Shown here: one piece after another, positions 30,448 to 39,235 of the stretch
Layout of the letters: each line of letters opens with the position of its first letter
Numbering within the stretch: the first letter of the stretch is position 1
NCBI RefSeq assembly: GCF_001544695.2
Contig: NZ_FCOM02000044.1
Span: 1 to 64,000 of the forward strand
DNA length: 64,000 nt
Origin: Caballeronia arvi
Lineage (GTDB): Bacteria > Pseudomonadota > Gammaproteobacteria > Burkholderiales > Burkholderiaceae
Reading direction: 5' to 3'
The notes under the pieces: model-generated
What the model saw: the letters and a program-made list of their open reading frames with translations, nothing else
What the model was told of the DNA's origin: nothing
Databases searched by the model: none
Program-made: the position numbers and the translations under genes

Positions 30448-31389
30448 TCAAAGCGGAAACCCTCCCGCAAAAGTCTCGCGCAAATATCCGATGAATAGCG
30501 CGACCGCGCGCGGCACATGCGGCGCATAAGGCCGCACCACGAAAAGCTGATCGGCAAATGCGCCGACCGGACGCCATTCCGGCAGCAATACCACGAGCTT
30601 TCCCGCCTGCACGGCGGCCTGCGCGGTGAAATCCGGCAACAGCGCGATGCCGAGATCGTCGAGCGCGGCATCGCGTAAGACCTCGCTGTTATTCGCCGCA
30701 AACGGCCCGTTCACGGCCAGCGTATGAGGCCCGGCGGAACTCTTGCGCCCGCCCTTTCTCTCGAACGACCAGATACTCGACGCCTGCGGACGCGGATAGA
30801 CGAGGCAATCGTGCGTGACGAGATCGTTCGGTGTCGCGGGCGTGCCGCGCCGCTTCAGATACGGGCGCGTCGCGACGATCACCGAATGCGTGTCGCACAG
30901 CTTCCACGCGACGTGCGTATCCGGCACCTGCGCGCTGTGCCGCACCGCGAGATCGAAACCTTCGCTCGCGATCGAGCTCAGTTTGTCCGATGCTTCCAGC
31001 TGCACGCGCACTTCCGGATGCGCGTGCAGAAACCCCGACATGCGCGGCACGAGCTGCTGGCGCGAAAAGGCCATCGGCGCGGTGATGCGGATCAGGCCGC
31101 GCGCGACGCCCGCCATTTCCTTCACGCTCAGGAAACTCGACGCGATGCGCTCGTACTGGTCGCGCGTATCGTCGACGAGCCTGCGGCCCGCTTCCGTGAA
31201 GCGCACGCTGCGCGTCGTGCGCGTGACGAGCGGCACGCCCGCCGCGCGCTCCAGTTCGGCGATGCGCTGGCTCATCGCCGCTTTCGACACGTTCAGCCGC
31301 GCCGCCGCCGCCGTGTAGCTGCCTTGTTCCGCGAGCACGGTCAGCCAGTGCAAGTGGGTCCAGAGTGCTTCGATCTTTTGCTCGTCCAT
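30448..31389 (-). CDS. LysR-type transcriptional regulator, divergent from mmsA
   Basis: A 313-residue LysR regulator: helix-turn-helix in about residues 10-70 (GSYTAAAARLNVSKAAMSQR), effector domain from residue 100 (GLIRITAPMAFSR). The sequence belongs to the subgroup with the F-x-R-x-L-V-P-R start of the effector domain. It is divergent from the methylmalonate-semialdehyde dehydrogenase gene across 110 bp. The start may be 31389 (MDEQK) or 36 bp upstream; 31389 is preferred because family alignment begins there. Confidence 0.9.
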   Translation of the reverse strand: MDEQKIEALWTHLHWLTVLAEQGSYTAAAARLNVSKAAMSQRIAELERAAGVPLVTRTTRSVRFTEAGRRLVDDTRDQYERIASSFLSVKEMAGVARGLIRITAPMAFSRQQLVPRMSGFLHAHPEVRVQLEASDKLSSIASEGFDLAVRHSAQVPDTHVAWKLCDTHSVIVATRPYLKRRGTPATPNDLVTHDCLVYPRPQASSIWSFERKGGRKSSAGPHTLAVNGPFAANNSEVLRDAALDDLGIALLPDFTAQAAVQAGKLVVLLPEWRPVGAFADQLFVVRPYAPHVPRAVALFIGYLRETFAGGFPL

Positions 31390-31499
31390 CGGCGGATTGT
31401 TTGTGGTTGCGAACAATGAGTTCAATCTTAGCGTCTTTGCAAGGGGCCCGCGGATTCATACACTGCAGTCATTGCCAAGACACTCATCAGGAGACGAGC

Positions 31500-33014
31500 A
31501 TGACCGCAGCCTTCAACGACACCGCCGACGTCGTTCACCACATTCACGGCGAGCGCACGCACGGCTCGTCCACGCGAACGCAGCCGGTGTTCAATCCCGC
31601 GACGGGCGAGCGTCCGCGCAAGCTCGTGCTCGGCGAAGCCGCCGATGTCGATGCCGCCGTCGCGAGCGCAAAGGCCGCGTTCCCCGCATGGCGCGACACG
31701 CCGCCGATCCGCCGCGCGCGCGTCATGCTGAAGTTCCTCGAACTGATGAACAAGCATCGCGACGAGCTCGCCGCGATCATCACTGCCGAGCACGGCAAGG
31801 TGTTTTCGGATGCGCAGGGCGAAGTGTCGCGCGGCATCGACGTGATCGAATTCGCGTGCGGCATTCCGCAATTGCTGAAGGGCGATTACACCGATCAGGT
31901 TTCCACCGGCATCGACAACTGGACGCTGCGCCAGCCGCTCGGCGTCGTCGCGGGCATCACGCCGTTCAATTTCCCGTGCATGGTGCCGTGCTGGATGTTC
32001 CCGGTCGCGATCGCGTCGGGCAACGCGTTCATCCTGAAGCCGAGCGAACGCGATCCGTCGGCGTCGCTCTTCATGGCCGATCTGCTGAAGCAGGCCGGTT
32101 TGCCCGATGGCATCTTCAACGTCGTGCAGGGCGATAAGGTCGTCGTCGATGCACTGCTCACGCATCCGCAAGTGAAGGCGATCAGCTTCGTCGGCTCCAC
32201 GCCGATCGCGAACTACATCTACGAAACCGGCGCGAAGCACGGCAAGCGCGTACAGGCGCTCGGCGGCGCGAAGAATCACATGGTCGTGATGCCCGATGCG
32301 GATCTCGATCAGGCCGTCGATGCGTTGATCGGCGCGGGCTACGGTTCCGCGGGCGAGCGCTGCATGGCGATTTCCGTCGCGGTGCTGGTGGGCGATGTCG
32401 CCGACAAGATCGTGCCGAAGCTTGCCGAGCGCGCCAAGGCGCTCAAGATCAAAAACGGCATGGAAGCCGATGCGGAAATGGGCCCGATCGTCACGCGTCA
32501 GGCACTCGAGCGCATCGAAGGTTATATCGCGATGGGCGTCGATGAAGGCGCGAAGCTCGTCGTCGACGGGCGCGGCTACAAGGTGCCGGGCCACGAAGAC
32601 GGCTTCTTCACGGGCGGCACGCTGTTCGATCACGTCACGCCCGACATGCGCATCTACAAGGAAGAGATTTTCGGACCGGTGCTCGCGTGCGTGCGCGTGA
32701 AAGACTTCAGCGAAGCCGTCGAACTCGTCAACGAGCACGAGTTCGGCAATGGCGTCGCGTGCTACACGCGTGATGGCCATATCGCACGCGAGTTCGGACG
32801 TCGCATCGAAGTGGGCATGGTCGGCATCAATGTGCCGATTCCAGTGCCGATGGCATGGCACGGCTTCGGCGGCTGGAAGCGCAGTCTCTTCGGCGACATG
32901 CACGCATACGGCGAAGAAGGCGTGCGCTTCTACACGAAGCAGAAGTCGATCATGCAGCGCTGGCCCGAAAGCACGGAGAAGGGTGCCGAGTTCGCCATGC
33001 CGACGGCGAAGTAA
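31500..33014 (+). CDS. mmsA: CoA-acylating methylmalonate-semialdehyde dehydrogenase
   Basis: A 504-residue aldehyde dehydrogenase converting (methyl)malonate semialdehyde, NAD and CoA to propionyl- or acetyl-CoA, in valine, myo-inositol and beta-alanine breakdown. Family marks: PFNFPCMVPCWMFPVAIA (MmsA-type cofactor loop), FVGSTPIANYIYETGA, and the catalytic cysteine in GSAGERCMAIS at about residue 287. The PFNFPCMVPCW motif separates it from ordinary ALDHs. AGGAGACG precedes the ATG. It is the target expected of the divergent LysR gene; a terminator follows directly. No mmsB neighbour. Confidence 0.95.
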   Translation: MTAAFNDTADVVHHIHGERTHGSSTRTQPVFNPATGERPRKLVLGEAADVDAAVASAKAAFPAWRDTPPIRRARVMLKFLELMNKHRDELAAIITAEHGKVFSDAQGEVSRGIDVIEFACGIPQLLKGDYTDQVSTGIDNWTLRQPLGVVAGITPFNFPCMVPCWMFPVAIASGNAFILKPSERDPSASLFMADLLKQAGLPDGIFNVVQGDKVVVDALLTHPQVKAISFVGSTPIANYIYETGAKHGKRVQALGGAKNHMVVMPDADLDQAVDALIGAGYGSAGERCMAISVAVLVGDVADKIVPKLAERAKALKIKNGMEADAEMGPIVTRQALERIEGYIAMGVDEGAKLVVDGRGYKVPGHEDGFFTGGTLFDHVTPDMRIYKEEIFGPVLACVRVKDFSEAVELVNEHEFGNGVACYTRDGHIAREFGRRIEVGMVGINVPIPVPMAWHGFGGWKRSLFGDMHAYGEEGVRFYTKQKSIMQRWPESTEKGAEFAMPTAK

Positions 33015-33035
33015 CGCCTTTCGATGCGTGTGAAG

Positions 33036-33079
33036 ATCGCCCGCTTTTTCCTTGCCGGAAGAAGCGGGCGATTGTTTTT
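33036..33079 (+). terminator. Rho-independent terminator after mmsA
   Basis: Stem ATCGCCCGCTT (33036-33046) / AAGCGGGCGAT (33062-33072), 15-nt loop, then TGTTTTT. It lies 21 bp after the mmsA stop and isolates it from the LysR gene at 33196. Confidence 0.88.
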
Positions 33080-33195
33080 GCGTATGCCGACGACCGATCT
33101 GTTCCCGCGCGTCACAACTCAATTGAAATCGTGTCGGTTGACCGTGCGGCGGCAAGCGGGGAAGATGCAGCGAAAACGACGCGAAGCCAATCGAC

Positions 33196-34110
33196 ATGCA
33201 GCGGCAATTCGACGATCTCCTTCTCGGCAGCATCGAGCTCTTCTGCCTCGCGGCCGAGCTCGGCAGTTTCACGCTCGCGGCCACCGCGGCGAGCGTGACG
33301 CCCGCCGCGGTGAGCCGCTCCGTCGCGCGGTTGGAGAAGCGTCTCGACGTGCGGCTGTTCGTGCGCACGACACGCCAGATTCGCCTGACCGATGCGGGCC
33401 GCCGCTACTTCGAGCAATGCCGCGACGCACTCAATCGTCTTGCGGAAGCGGAGCGCGAAGCCACCGGCCAGCAGACGAGTCCGAAGGGTGTGCTGCGCAT
33501 CAGCATGCCGACGCCTTACGGCCACTATCGCGTGCTGCCTCTGCTCGCGGAATTCCGCGCGCGTTATCCCGACGTCACCGTCGAAGCGCATCTGAGCAAT
33601 CGCAATATCGACTTCGCCGACGAAGGCTTCGATCTCGCGATACGCGGACGCGCGCCGCGCGACTCCGGTCTCATCGCGCGCAAGCTGGAAGACGCGGAAC
33701 TCGTCGTGGTGGCGTCGCCCGGCTATCTGAAGCGTGCGGGCGTGCCGAAGACGATCGAGGACATGCTCGAACACGAGTGCATCCAGTTCGAGATGCCGAG
33801 CACGGGACGTCCCGTGCCGTGGCTTTTCATGCAGAACGGCGAGCCTACGGAAATGACCATGCACGCCAGCTACGGCACGTCCGGCGATGCACTCGCAGGC
33901 ATTCCGCTCGCACGCAATGGCGCGGGCCTCTTTCAGATCTACCGCTTCACGGTCGAAGAGGATTTGCGCGCGGGCACGCTGACCGAAGTGCTGCGCGACT
34001 TCGGCGGATGCAGCAGGCCCTTTATCCTGCTGTATCCGCATGGCAGGCATTTGTCGTCGCGCGTGCGGGCTTTCGTGGACTTCATCGTCGAGAAGCTCGT
34101 CGCGCGCTGA
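33196..34110 (+). CDS. LysR-type transcriptional regulator
   Basis: A 304-residue LysR regulator: helix-turn-helix in residues 1-65 (GSFTLAATAASVTPAAVSRS), effector domain from residue 93 (GVLRISMPTPYGHYRVLP). The sequence is of the CrgA-like subgroup. It is followed after 52 bp on the same strand by the nitronate monooxygenase-like gene, so the two may be cotranscribed and the regulator is a candidate controller of that enzyme. Confidence 0.92.
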   Translation: MQRQFDDLLLGSIELFCLAAELGSFTLAATAASVTPAAVSRSVARLEKRLDVRLFVRTTRQIRLTDAGRRYFEQCRDALNRLAEAEREATGQQTSPKGVLRISMPTPYGHYRVLPLLAEFRARYPDVTVEAHLSNRNIDFADEGFDLAIRGRAPRDSGLIARKLEDAELVVVASPGYLKRAGVPKTIEDMLEHECIQFEMPSTGRPVPWLFMQNGEPTEMTMHASYGTSGDALAGIPLARNGAGLFQIYRFTVEEDLRAGTLTEVLRDFGGCSRPFILLYPHGRHLSSRVRAFVDFIVEKLVAR

Positions 34111-34162
34111 CTCATGTGCAACTTCATGTGCAACTCAGGCAACGTTCAAAGGACGCACATTC

Positions 34163-35254
34163 ATGAGCAAGAACGCATTGTTAACACTGCTCGGCATCGA
34201 TACGCCGATCATTCAGGCGCCGATGGCCGGTGTGAGCACGCCCGCGCTCGCGGCGGCCGTATCGAATGCGGGCGGGCTCGGCTCGCTCGGCGTCGGCGCG
34301 ATGAACGCCGAAGGCGCGCGCAAGGTAATCCGCGAAACGCGCGCGCTGACGGACAAGCCGTTCAACATCAACGTGTTCTGTCATGCGCCGGCGAAAGCCG
34401 ATGCCGCCGTTGAGAAGGCATGGACCGAATGGCTCGCGCCCGTCTTCGCGCAATACGGCGCGACGCCGCCCGACAAGCTGAGCGAAATCTATACGAGCTT
34501 CGTCGTCGATGAAGCGATGCTCAAGGTCTTCGTCGAAGAGAAGCCGGCTGTCGTGAGCTTTCACTTCGGCTTGCCGTCGAAGGCGTATATCGATGCGTTG
34601 CGCGGCGCCGGCATCAAGCTGATCGCATCCGCGACCAATGTTCGTGAAGCGGAGCAGGTCGCGGCCGCGGGCATGGATGCGATCGTCGCGCAAGGCATCG
34701 AAGCGGGCGGGCATCGCGGCATCTTCGACCCGCAAGCCGACGACGACAACCTCGGCACCTTCGCGCTCACGCGCCTTCTCGCCAGCAAGTTCGACGTGCC
34801 GGTAATCGCGTCGGGCGGCATCATGGACGGCGCGGGCATCGCGGCCGTGCTCGCGCTCGGTGCGCAGGCGGCGCAGCTCGGCACGGCGTTCGTGCCGTGC
34901 ACGGAGACATCGATCGATGCGGGTTATCGTCGCGCCATTCTGAGCGACGCGGCAAAGCGCACGACGTTCACGTCGGCGATATCGGGGCGCGAGGCGCGCA
35001 GCCTCGTCAACAAGTTCACGGAACTGGGCCGCAACGCGGAAGCGCCCGCGATTCCCGCTTATCCGGTCACTTACGATGCAGGCAAGTCGCTGCACGCGGC
35101 GGCCAAGGCAAAGGACGAATTCGGTTACGGCGCGCAATGGGCGGGACAAGCGGCTGCGCTCGCGCGTGAGCTGCCCGCCGCCGAGCTGATGGCGCGGCTG
35201 CAGGCGGAACTCGAAGAAAGCATCGCGGGCTTGCGGCAGTATGCATCGCGCTGA
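34163..35254 (+). CDS. NAD(P)H-dependent flavin oxidoreductase / nitronate monooxygenase family
   Basis: A 363-residue FMN TIM-barrel enzyme of the 2-nitropropane dioxygenase family. N-terminal LGIDTPIIQAPMAGVSTPAL, the Gly-rich AGGLGSLG, EAGGHRG at about residue 184, and PVIASGGIMDGAGIAA (phosphate-binding) are characteristic. True nitronate monooxygenases oxidise toxic propionate 3-nitronate; members of the wider family reduce quinones or act as FabK-type enoyl reductases. Members with EAGGHRG and the AQLGTAF stretch usually are nitronate monooxygenases. Start ATG 34163 with AAAGGA upstream. Confidence 0.88.
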   Translation: MSKNALLTLLGIDTPIIQAPMAGVSTPALAAAVSNAGGLGSLGVGAMNAEGARKVIRETRALTDKPFNINVFCHAPAKADAAVEKAWTEWLAPVFAQYGATPPDKLSEIYTSFVVDEAMLKVFVEEKPAVVSFHFGLPSKAYIDALRGAGIKLIASATNVREAEQVAAAGMDAIVAQGIEAGGHRGIFDPQADDDNLGTFALTRLLASKFDVPVIASGGIMDGAGIAAVLALGAQAAQLGTAFVPCTETSIDAGYRRAILSDAAKRTTFTSAISGREARSLVNKFTELGRNAEAPAIPAYPVTYDAGKSLHAAAKAKDEFGYGAQWAGQAAALARELPAAELMARLQAELEESIAGLRQYASR

Positions 35255-35272
35255 TATAGCGCAGCTTCGCTT

Positions 35273-36112
35273 TCAATGCGACATCAGCACCGGAACGGTC
35301 ATCGACGCAAGGAAGGTCTGCGTCGCGCCACCGAGCACGAGTTCCTGCCAGCGCGCGTGCCCATAGCCGCCCATCACGACGAGGTCCGCTTCGAGATCGG
35401 CGGCGCGTGAGAGCAGCAACTCGCCCGCCGATGCATCGGGCGCGCTCACGCTCGCGAACACGTCCGCGTTCACCCCGTGCCGCGCGAGGCCTGCCGCGAT
35501 CTCCGCGCCGCTAACGCGCTCGGCGGCCAGGTCGTGTCGCGCCTCATCGATACTGACGATGCTCACACGCTCCGCGGCTTTCAGCAGCGGCAAGGCATCG
35601 TGAAGCGCGCGCGAGGCTTCGCGGCTGCCGTCCCACGCGATCATCGGCCGCTTGCCCACGTCGGCAAAAAGGCCCGCGTACGGGATGAGCAACACCGGAC
35701 GCCCCGACGACATGATGAGCGTCTCCGGAAAATGCTCGCCCACGTATGACTCGGGATCGGTCGGATCGCTCTGCCCCGCGATCACGAGATCCGCGCCGCC
35801 TGCATGACGCGGCACGAAAAATCCCGGGCGTTCCGGCGTCTCGATCCATTCCCCCGAAACGCCCGCACGCGTCAGCTCCGCACGAAAGATCCGCTCGATG
35901 GCCCCGCGCTGCTCGCGACGCATGGCCGCGTGTTCGAGGTAATACTCGGCCGTGCCCGCCATGATCGTGAATGCGTGTGGATTCGGCTCGAAGACGGCGA
36001 AGAGACCGATCACATGGGCATCGAAGCGCCGGGCCAGTTGCAGCGCCGTTTCCAGCCGGGGGTGAGCGCGCACGCTGGTGTCGAGGTGCACGAGAATCGT
36101 CTTGTAGCTCAT
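35273..36112 (-). CDS. Universal stress protein, tandem UspA domains
   Basis: A 279-residue protein with two UspA domains (about residues 1-135 and 145-279). Domain 1 begins YKTILVHLDTSVRAHPRLET, domain 2 ends with the nucleotide motif MGGYGHARWQELVLGG, in which the usual G(S/T) is GG. Tandem Usp proteins respond to starvation, low oxygen or stationary phase. It is divergent from the zinc alcohol dehydrogenase gene; an FNR-type box sits between (36178-36191) with a TAAACT -10 for this gene at 36150-36155. Expression under oxygen limitation is thus likely. Confidence 0.9.
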   Translation of the reverse strand: MSYKTILVHLDTSVRAHPRLETALQLARRFDAHVIGLFAVFEPNPHAFTIMAGTAEYYLEHAAMRREQRGAIERIFRAELTRAGVSGEWIETPERPGFFVPRHAGGADLVIAGQSDPTDPESYVGEHFPETLIMSSGRPVLLIPYAGLFADVGKRPMIAWDGSREASRALHDALPLLKAAERVSIVSIDEARHDLAAERVSGAEIAAGLARHGVNADVFASVSAPDASAGELLLSRAADLEADLVVMGGYGHARWQELVLGGATQTFLASMTVPVLMSH

Positions 36113-36149
36113 CGCACGACTCCTTGCGTCGATGGTTCGAACGACACTG

Positions 36150-36155
36150 AGTTTA
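36150..36155 (-). promoter_or_regulatory. -10 element TAAACT for the tandem Usp gene
   Basis: On the minus strand TAAACT is centred 32 bp from the centre of the FNR box, the geometry of FNR-activated class II promoters (site at about -41.5). The Usp start codon is 38 bp further on. Confidence 0.5.
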
Positions 36156-36177
36156 AAAACATGGCCACGCAAGGCGC

Positions 36178-36191
36178 TTGACTCAGATCAA
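36178..36191. promoter_or_regulatory. FNR-type box TTGACTCAGATCAA
   Basis: Matches the FNR consensus TTGAT-N4-ATCAA with one change. It lies between the divergent Usp and alcohol dehydrogenase genes, each with a TAAANT -10 about 31-32 bp from its centre. The FNR-like gene at 38304 could supply the regulator. Confidence 0.75.
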
Positions 36192-36212
36192 TCGCCGCGG
36201 CGTTCGCGAGAC

Positions 36213-36218
36213 TAAAGT
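36213..36218 (+). promoter_or_regulatory. -10 element TAAAGT for the alcohol dehydrogenase gene
   Basis: Centred 31 bp downstream of the FNR box centre; the predicted start of transcription is near 36225, about 39 bp before the ATG. The same hexamer recurs at 43116-43121 in the same position relative to another FNR box. Confidence 0.5.
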
Positions 36219-36263
36219 GGGCGCGTCCGACTCATTCCATGCACGCGAGAAAGGAGCTCGAAG

Positions 36264-37304
36264 ATGAAAGCACTCGTCTATCACGGACCGGGAAAGAAAT
36301 CGCTCGACGAGCGTCCCGCGCCGACGCTCGCCGCCGCCACCGATGCGATCGTGCGCGTCACGCACACGACCATCTGCGGCACCGATCTGCACATTCTCAA
36401 AGGCGACGTGCCGAGTTGCGAAGCGGGACGCGTGCTGGGACACGAAGGCGTCGGCGTGGTCGAGCAGGTGGGCGCGGCGGTGGCTGTGTTCCGGCCGGGC
36501 GATCGCGTGCTGATCTCGTGCATCTCGTCGTGCGGCAAATGCGAGGCCTGCCGGCGCGGCATGTATTCGCACTGCGCGACAGGCGGCTGGATACTCGGCA
36601 ATAGGATCGACGGCACGCAGGCCGAGTACGCGCGCATCCCGCATGCGGATACGAGTCTCTATCGCGTGCCGCCGGGCGTCGAGGAAGAAGCGCTCGTCAT
36701 GCTGTCGGACATCCTGCCTACGGGCTTCGAATGCGGCGTGCTCAACGGGCGTGTGCAGCCGGGCAGCACGGTCGCGATCGTCGGCGCGGGGCCGATCGGT
36801 CTCGCGGCTTTGCTCACGGCGCAGTTCTACGCGCCGGCGCAGATCATCATGATCGATCGCGACCGACGCCGTCTCGACGTGGCGCGCACTTTCGGCGCGA
36901 GCGCGTGCATCGATATCGCGCAGACGGACCCGGCGACCGAAACGCTGCGCCTGACCGATGGCGCGGGCGTAGATTGCGCGGTGGAAGCGGTCGGCGTGCC
37001 CGAGTCGTTCGAGCTGTGCCAGTCGATCGTCGCGGCGGGCGGGACCATCGCGAACGTGGGCGTGCATGGCGTCAAGGCCGATCTGCATCTCGAGACGCTG
37101 TGGGACCGCAACATCACCATCACGACGCGGCTCGTCGATACGGTCAGCACGCCGATGCTGCTCAAGACCGTGCGCGCGGGCCGTCTGAAACCGATGCAGC
37201 TCATCACGCATCGTTTCAAGCTGGACCGTGTGCTCGATGCATACGACACCTTCGGCAAGGCGGCCGAATCGGGCGCGCTGAAGGTCATCATCGAGATGGC
37301 GTGA
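36264..37304 (+). CDS. Zinc-dependent alcohol dehydrogenase
   Basis: A 346-residue medium-chain alcohol dehydrogenase. Catalytic zinc ligands lie in TTICGTDLHI (Cys at residue 38) and GHEGVGVV (His at about residue 60); the structural zinc loop is CGKCEACRRGMYSHC (four cysteines, about residues 92-106); NAD binding is GAGPIGLAA at about residue 174. It resembles the threonine/sorbitol-dehydrogenase-like ADH branch with unresolved substrate. Downstream, after 11 bp, is the flavodoxin-like gene, and the promoter has an FNR box, so it may support fermentative redox balance. Confidence 0.92.
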   Translation: MKALVYHGPGKKSLDERPAPTLAAATDAIVRVTHTTICGTDLHILKGDVPSCEAGRVLGHEGVGVVEQVGAAVAVFRPGDRVLISCISSCGKCEACRRGMYSHCATGGWILGNRIDGTQAEYARIPHADTSLYRVPPGVEEEALVMLSDILPTGFECGVLNGRVQPGSTVAIVGAGPIGLAALLTAQFYAPAQIIMIDRDRRRLDVARTFGASACIDIAQTDPATETLRLTDGAGVDCAVEAVGVPESFELCQSIVAAGGTIANVGVHGVKADLHLETLWDRNITITTRLVDTVSTPMLLKTVRAGRLKPMQLITHRFKLDRVLDAYDTFGKAAESGALKVIIEMA

Positions 37305-37315
37305 GGGAGCAGAAT

Positions 37316-37822
37316 ATGTCGAAAGTGCTGGTGGTCTGCTACTCGCGCGGCGGCACGACGCACGCCGCGGCGGCGGAACTGGCCGTGCGCCTGAACGCCG
37401 ATTTCGAAGCGATCACGGAGCCGGTCGATCGCTCCGGCGCGACGGGCTGCGTGCGCGCGATGATCGATACGCTCTTCGCACGCGAGGTGGCCGTGAATCC
37501 GCTGCAGCGCGATGTCGCGAGTTATGAGATCGTCGTGATCGGCACGCCGGTCTGGGCGGGCAGCGTCAGCGCGCCGGTGCGCTCGTGGCTCAGCGCGAAC
37601 CGGCGCAGGCTGCCGCACGTGGCCTTTCTTTGCACGCAGCACATGCGTGGCGACGCGACCGCCTTCCGCGAAATGGCGACGCTCGCGGGCAAGCAGCCGG
37701 TCGCGCGCTGCGCGATCACCGCGGCGCGCGGCGCGAAGGATCAGCGCCGTATCATGGACACGTTCGTGGAGCGCATCGAGCGCAAGCTCGCGCGTATCGA
37801 AAATCTCGAATGGGCGGTTTGA
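37316..37822 (+). CDS. Flavodoxin-like protein (NAD(P)H-dependent FMN family)
   Basis: A 168-residue flavodoxin fold: VLVVCYSRGGTTHAAA at residues 4-19 is the FMN phosphate loop (S-R-G-G-T-T), IVVIGTPVWAGSVSAPVRSW at about residue 66 the FMN ring loop. The pattern is that of stand-alone flavodoxin/protoporphyrinogen-oxidase-like or quinone reductase proteins. It follows the alcohol dehydrogenase by 11 bp, so shares its FNR-controlled transcript. Electron transfer at low potential is likely; the partner is unknown. Confidence 0.87.
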   Translation: MSKVLVVCYSRGGTTHAAAAELAVRLNADFEAITEPVDRSGATGCVRAMIDTLFAREVAVNPLQRDVASYEIVVIGTPVWAGSVSAPVRSWLSANRRRLPHVAFLCTQHMRGDATAFREMATLAGKQPVARCAITAARGAKDQRRIMDTFVERIERKLARIENLEWAV

Positions 37823-37849
37823 GCGCGTCGCGCGCGGGCCGAAATCATC

Positions 37850-38302
37850 ATGTATAGAAACATCCTGGTGGCGCTCGACGGCAGCGAATCGTCGCAACGG
37901 GCGCTCGAAGAAGTGCTGCGCATCGGCGCATCGCCGGATACGCGCGTGCGCCTCGTGCACGTTCTGGAGGCATCGGCGCTGGCGTCTTATCCGGTGAACT
38001 ATCGGTCGCAGGTGCGGGACGCGGCGAGACGCGTGCTGGACGCCGCGCAGGAGCGGCTGCGCGCGGCCGGCATCGAATGCGAGTCGGAACTGGACGAAAC
38101 GCGCACGCCCGACGATACGATCGCCGACGCATTGCAGCGCTGTGCGCAACGCATGGACGCCGATCTCGTCGTGATGGGCACGCGCGGCCGGGGAGGATTG
38201 CCGCGCCTCGTGCTCGGCAGCGTCGCCGAAGCGTTTCTGCGGCACTCGACGTGCGCCGTGCTGCTCATGCGCGCCGCGTCGCAACGTGGCGCGCCGGCAT
38301 GA
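37850..38302 (+). CDS. Universal stress protein (single UspA domain)
   Basis: A 150-residue UspA protein: YRNILVALDGSESSQRALEE at the N-terminus and the complete nucleotide motif MGTRGRGGLPRLVLGSVAEAF (in part) with G-x2-G-x9-GS near the end, predicting ATP binding. It is third in the alcohol dehydrogenase-flavodoxin transcript (27 bp spacing), so probably also FNR-controlled, and ends one base before the convergent FNR gene's stop. Confidence 0.93.
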   Translation: MYRNILVALDGSESSQRALEEVLRIGASPDTRVRLVHVLEASALASYPVNYRSQVRDAARRVLDAAQERLRAAGIECESELDETRTPDDTIADALQRCAQRMDADLVVMGTRGRGGLPRLVLGSVAEAFLRHSTCAVLLMRAASQRGAPA

Positions 38303-38303
38303 T

Positions 38304-39056
38304 TCACACGCTTTCGAGCGCGGCCTGATCGACGATGCGTACTTCCTTGCCGCGCGCATCGACCACGCCGAGCTTGTGCAGCCGGGAGAACATGCGGCTC
38401 ACGGTTTCGATCTTGAGCCCGAGATAGCTGCCGATTTCCTCGCGCGTCATGCGCAGGACGAATTGCGACGGCGAGTAGCCGCGCGCTTTCATGCGCGTCG
38501 AGAGGTTCAGCAGAAACGCCGCCACGCGCTGCTCGGCCGTCATCGTGCCGAGCAGCATCACGAGACTCGATTCGCGGACGATTTCACTACTCATCAGCCG
38601 ATGCACGTGATGCTGGATCGCTCGCACTTCGCGGCACAGCACTTCGAGCAGATCGAACGGAATGATGCAGACGACGCTGTCTTCCAGCGCGATCGCATCG
38701 CTGCCGTGACGATCGGCGCTGATGCCATCGAGTCCGAGCGCGTCGCCGGCGAGCTGAAAGCCCGTGACCTGTTCGTGTCCGTCGCGGTGCATGACGACCG
38801 TCTTGAAAGAGCCGCTGCGCACGGCATAGACGCTCTGGAACGCATCGCCGCAGCGATACAGCGTCTCGCCGCGCCGCACGGTGCGCGTCGAGCAGATGAG
38901 CGCATCGAGGCGCGCGTAGTCATCGGTGGAAAGGTCGGCCGGCATGCAGACGCGCTGCATCGAGCAGGTCGAACAGCGCGTGCTGCGCGGCTTTATGTCG
39001 GCACGGGCGGCTTCGGGGGCCATGAGGACGACATTTCCTTCGCTTGCAAACGACAT
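38304..39056 (-). CDS. fnr: FNR-family oxygen-sensing transcriptional regulator
   Basis: A 250-residue CRP/FNR regulator. All four Fe-S ligands of FNR are present: Cys28, 31 and 37 (CSTCSMQRVC, the C-x2-C-x5-C spacing of E. coli FNR) and Cys130 in VVCIIPF at the Cys122 position. The effector beta-roll spans about residues 40-150, dimerisation helix next, and the recognition helix IETVSRMFSRL (about residue 213) has the E--SR of FNR, predicting binding to TTGAT-N4-ATCAA. Start 39056 has GGAGG upstream. Four boxes of that type lie within 7 kb. It should activate anaerobic genes when oxygen is low. Confidence 0.93.
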   Translation of the reverse strand: MSFASEGNVVLMAPEAARADIKPRSTRCSTCSMQRVCMPADLSTDDYARLDALICSTRTVRRGETLYRCGDAFQSVYAVRSGSFKTVVMHRDGHEQVTGFQLAGDALGLDGISADRHGSDAIALEDSVVCIIPFDLLEVLCREVRAIQHHVHRLMSSEIVRESSLVMLLGTMTAEQRVAAFLLNLSTRMKARGYSPSQFVLRMTREEIGSYLGLKIETVSRMFSRLHKLGVVDARGKEVRIVDQAALESV

Positions 39057-39235
39057 GCTTGTGCCTCCAGAAATCCGGTGCGCGCGAGTAACCCGGTTGC
39101 AACGAAGGCCGATACGCGGCGCGGCGATCCGTACGCCGATTATTCGCCACGCTGTCTCGAAAATATGTCGGCGCGGGTGGAAACTCGGGTAAGGATTGGC
39201 GAAGGCATGTAGGGAAATCCTGACAGGCGCGCGCT

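Noticed and set aside
31428..33368. 646-residue minus-strand open frame
   Set aside because: It is the shadow of mmsA and the start of the LysR gene; composition is Arg/Asp/His-rich and it has no family similarity.
36827..38359. 510-residue minus-strand open frame
   Set aside because: It is antisense to three well-supported genes (alcohol dehydrogenase, flavodoxin, Usp).
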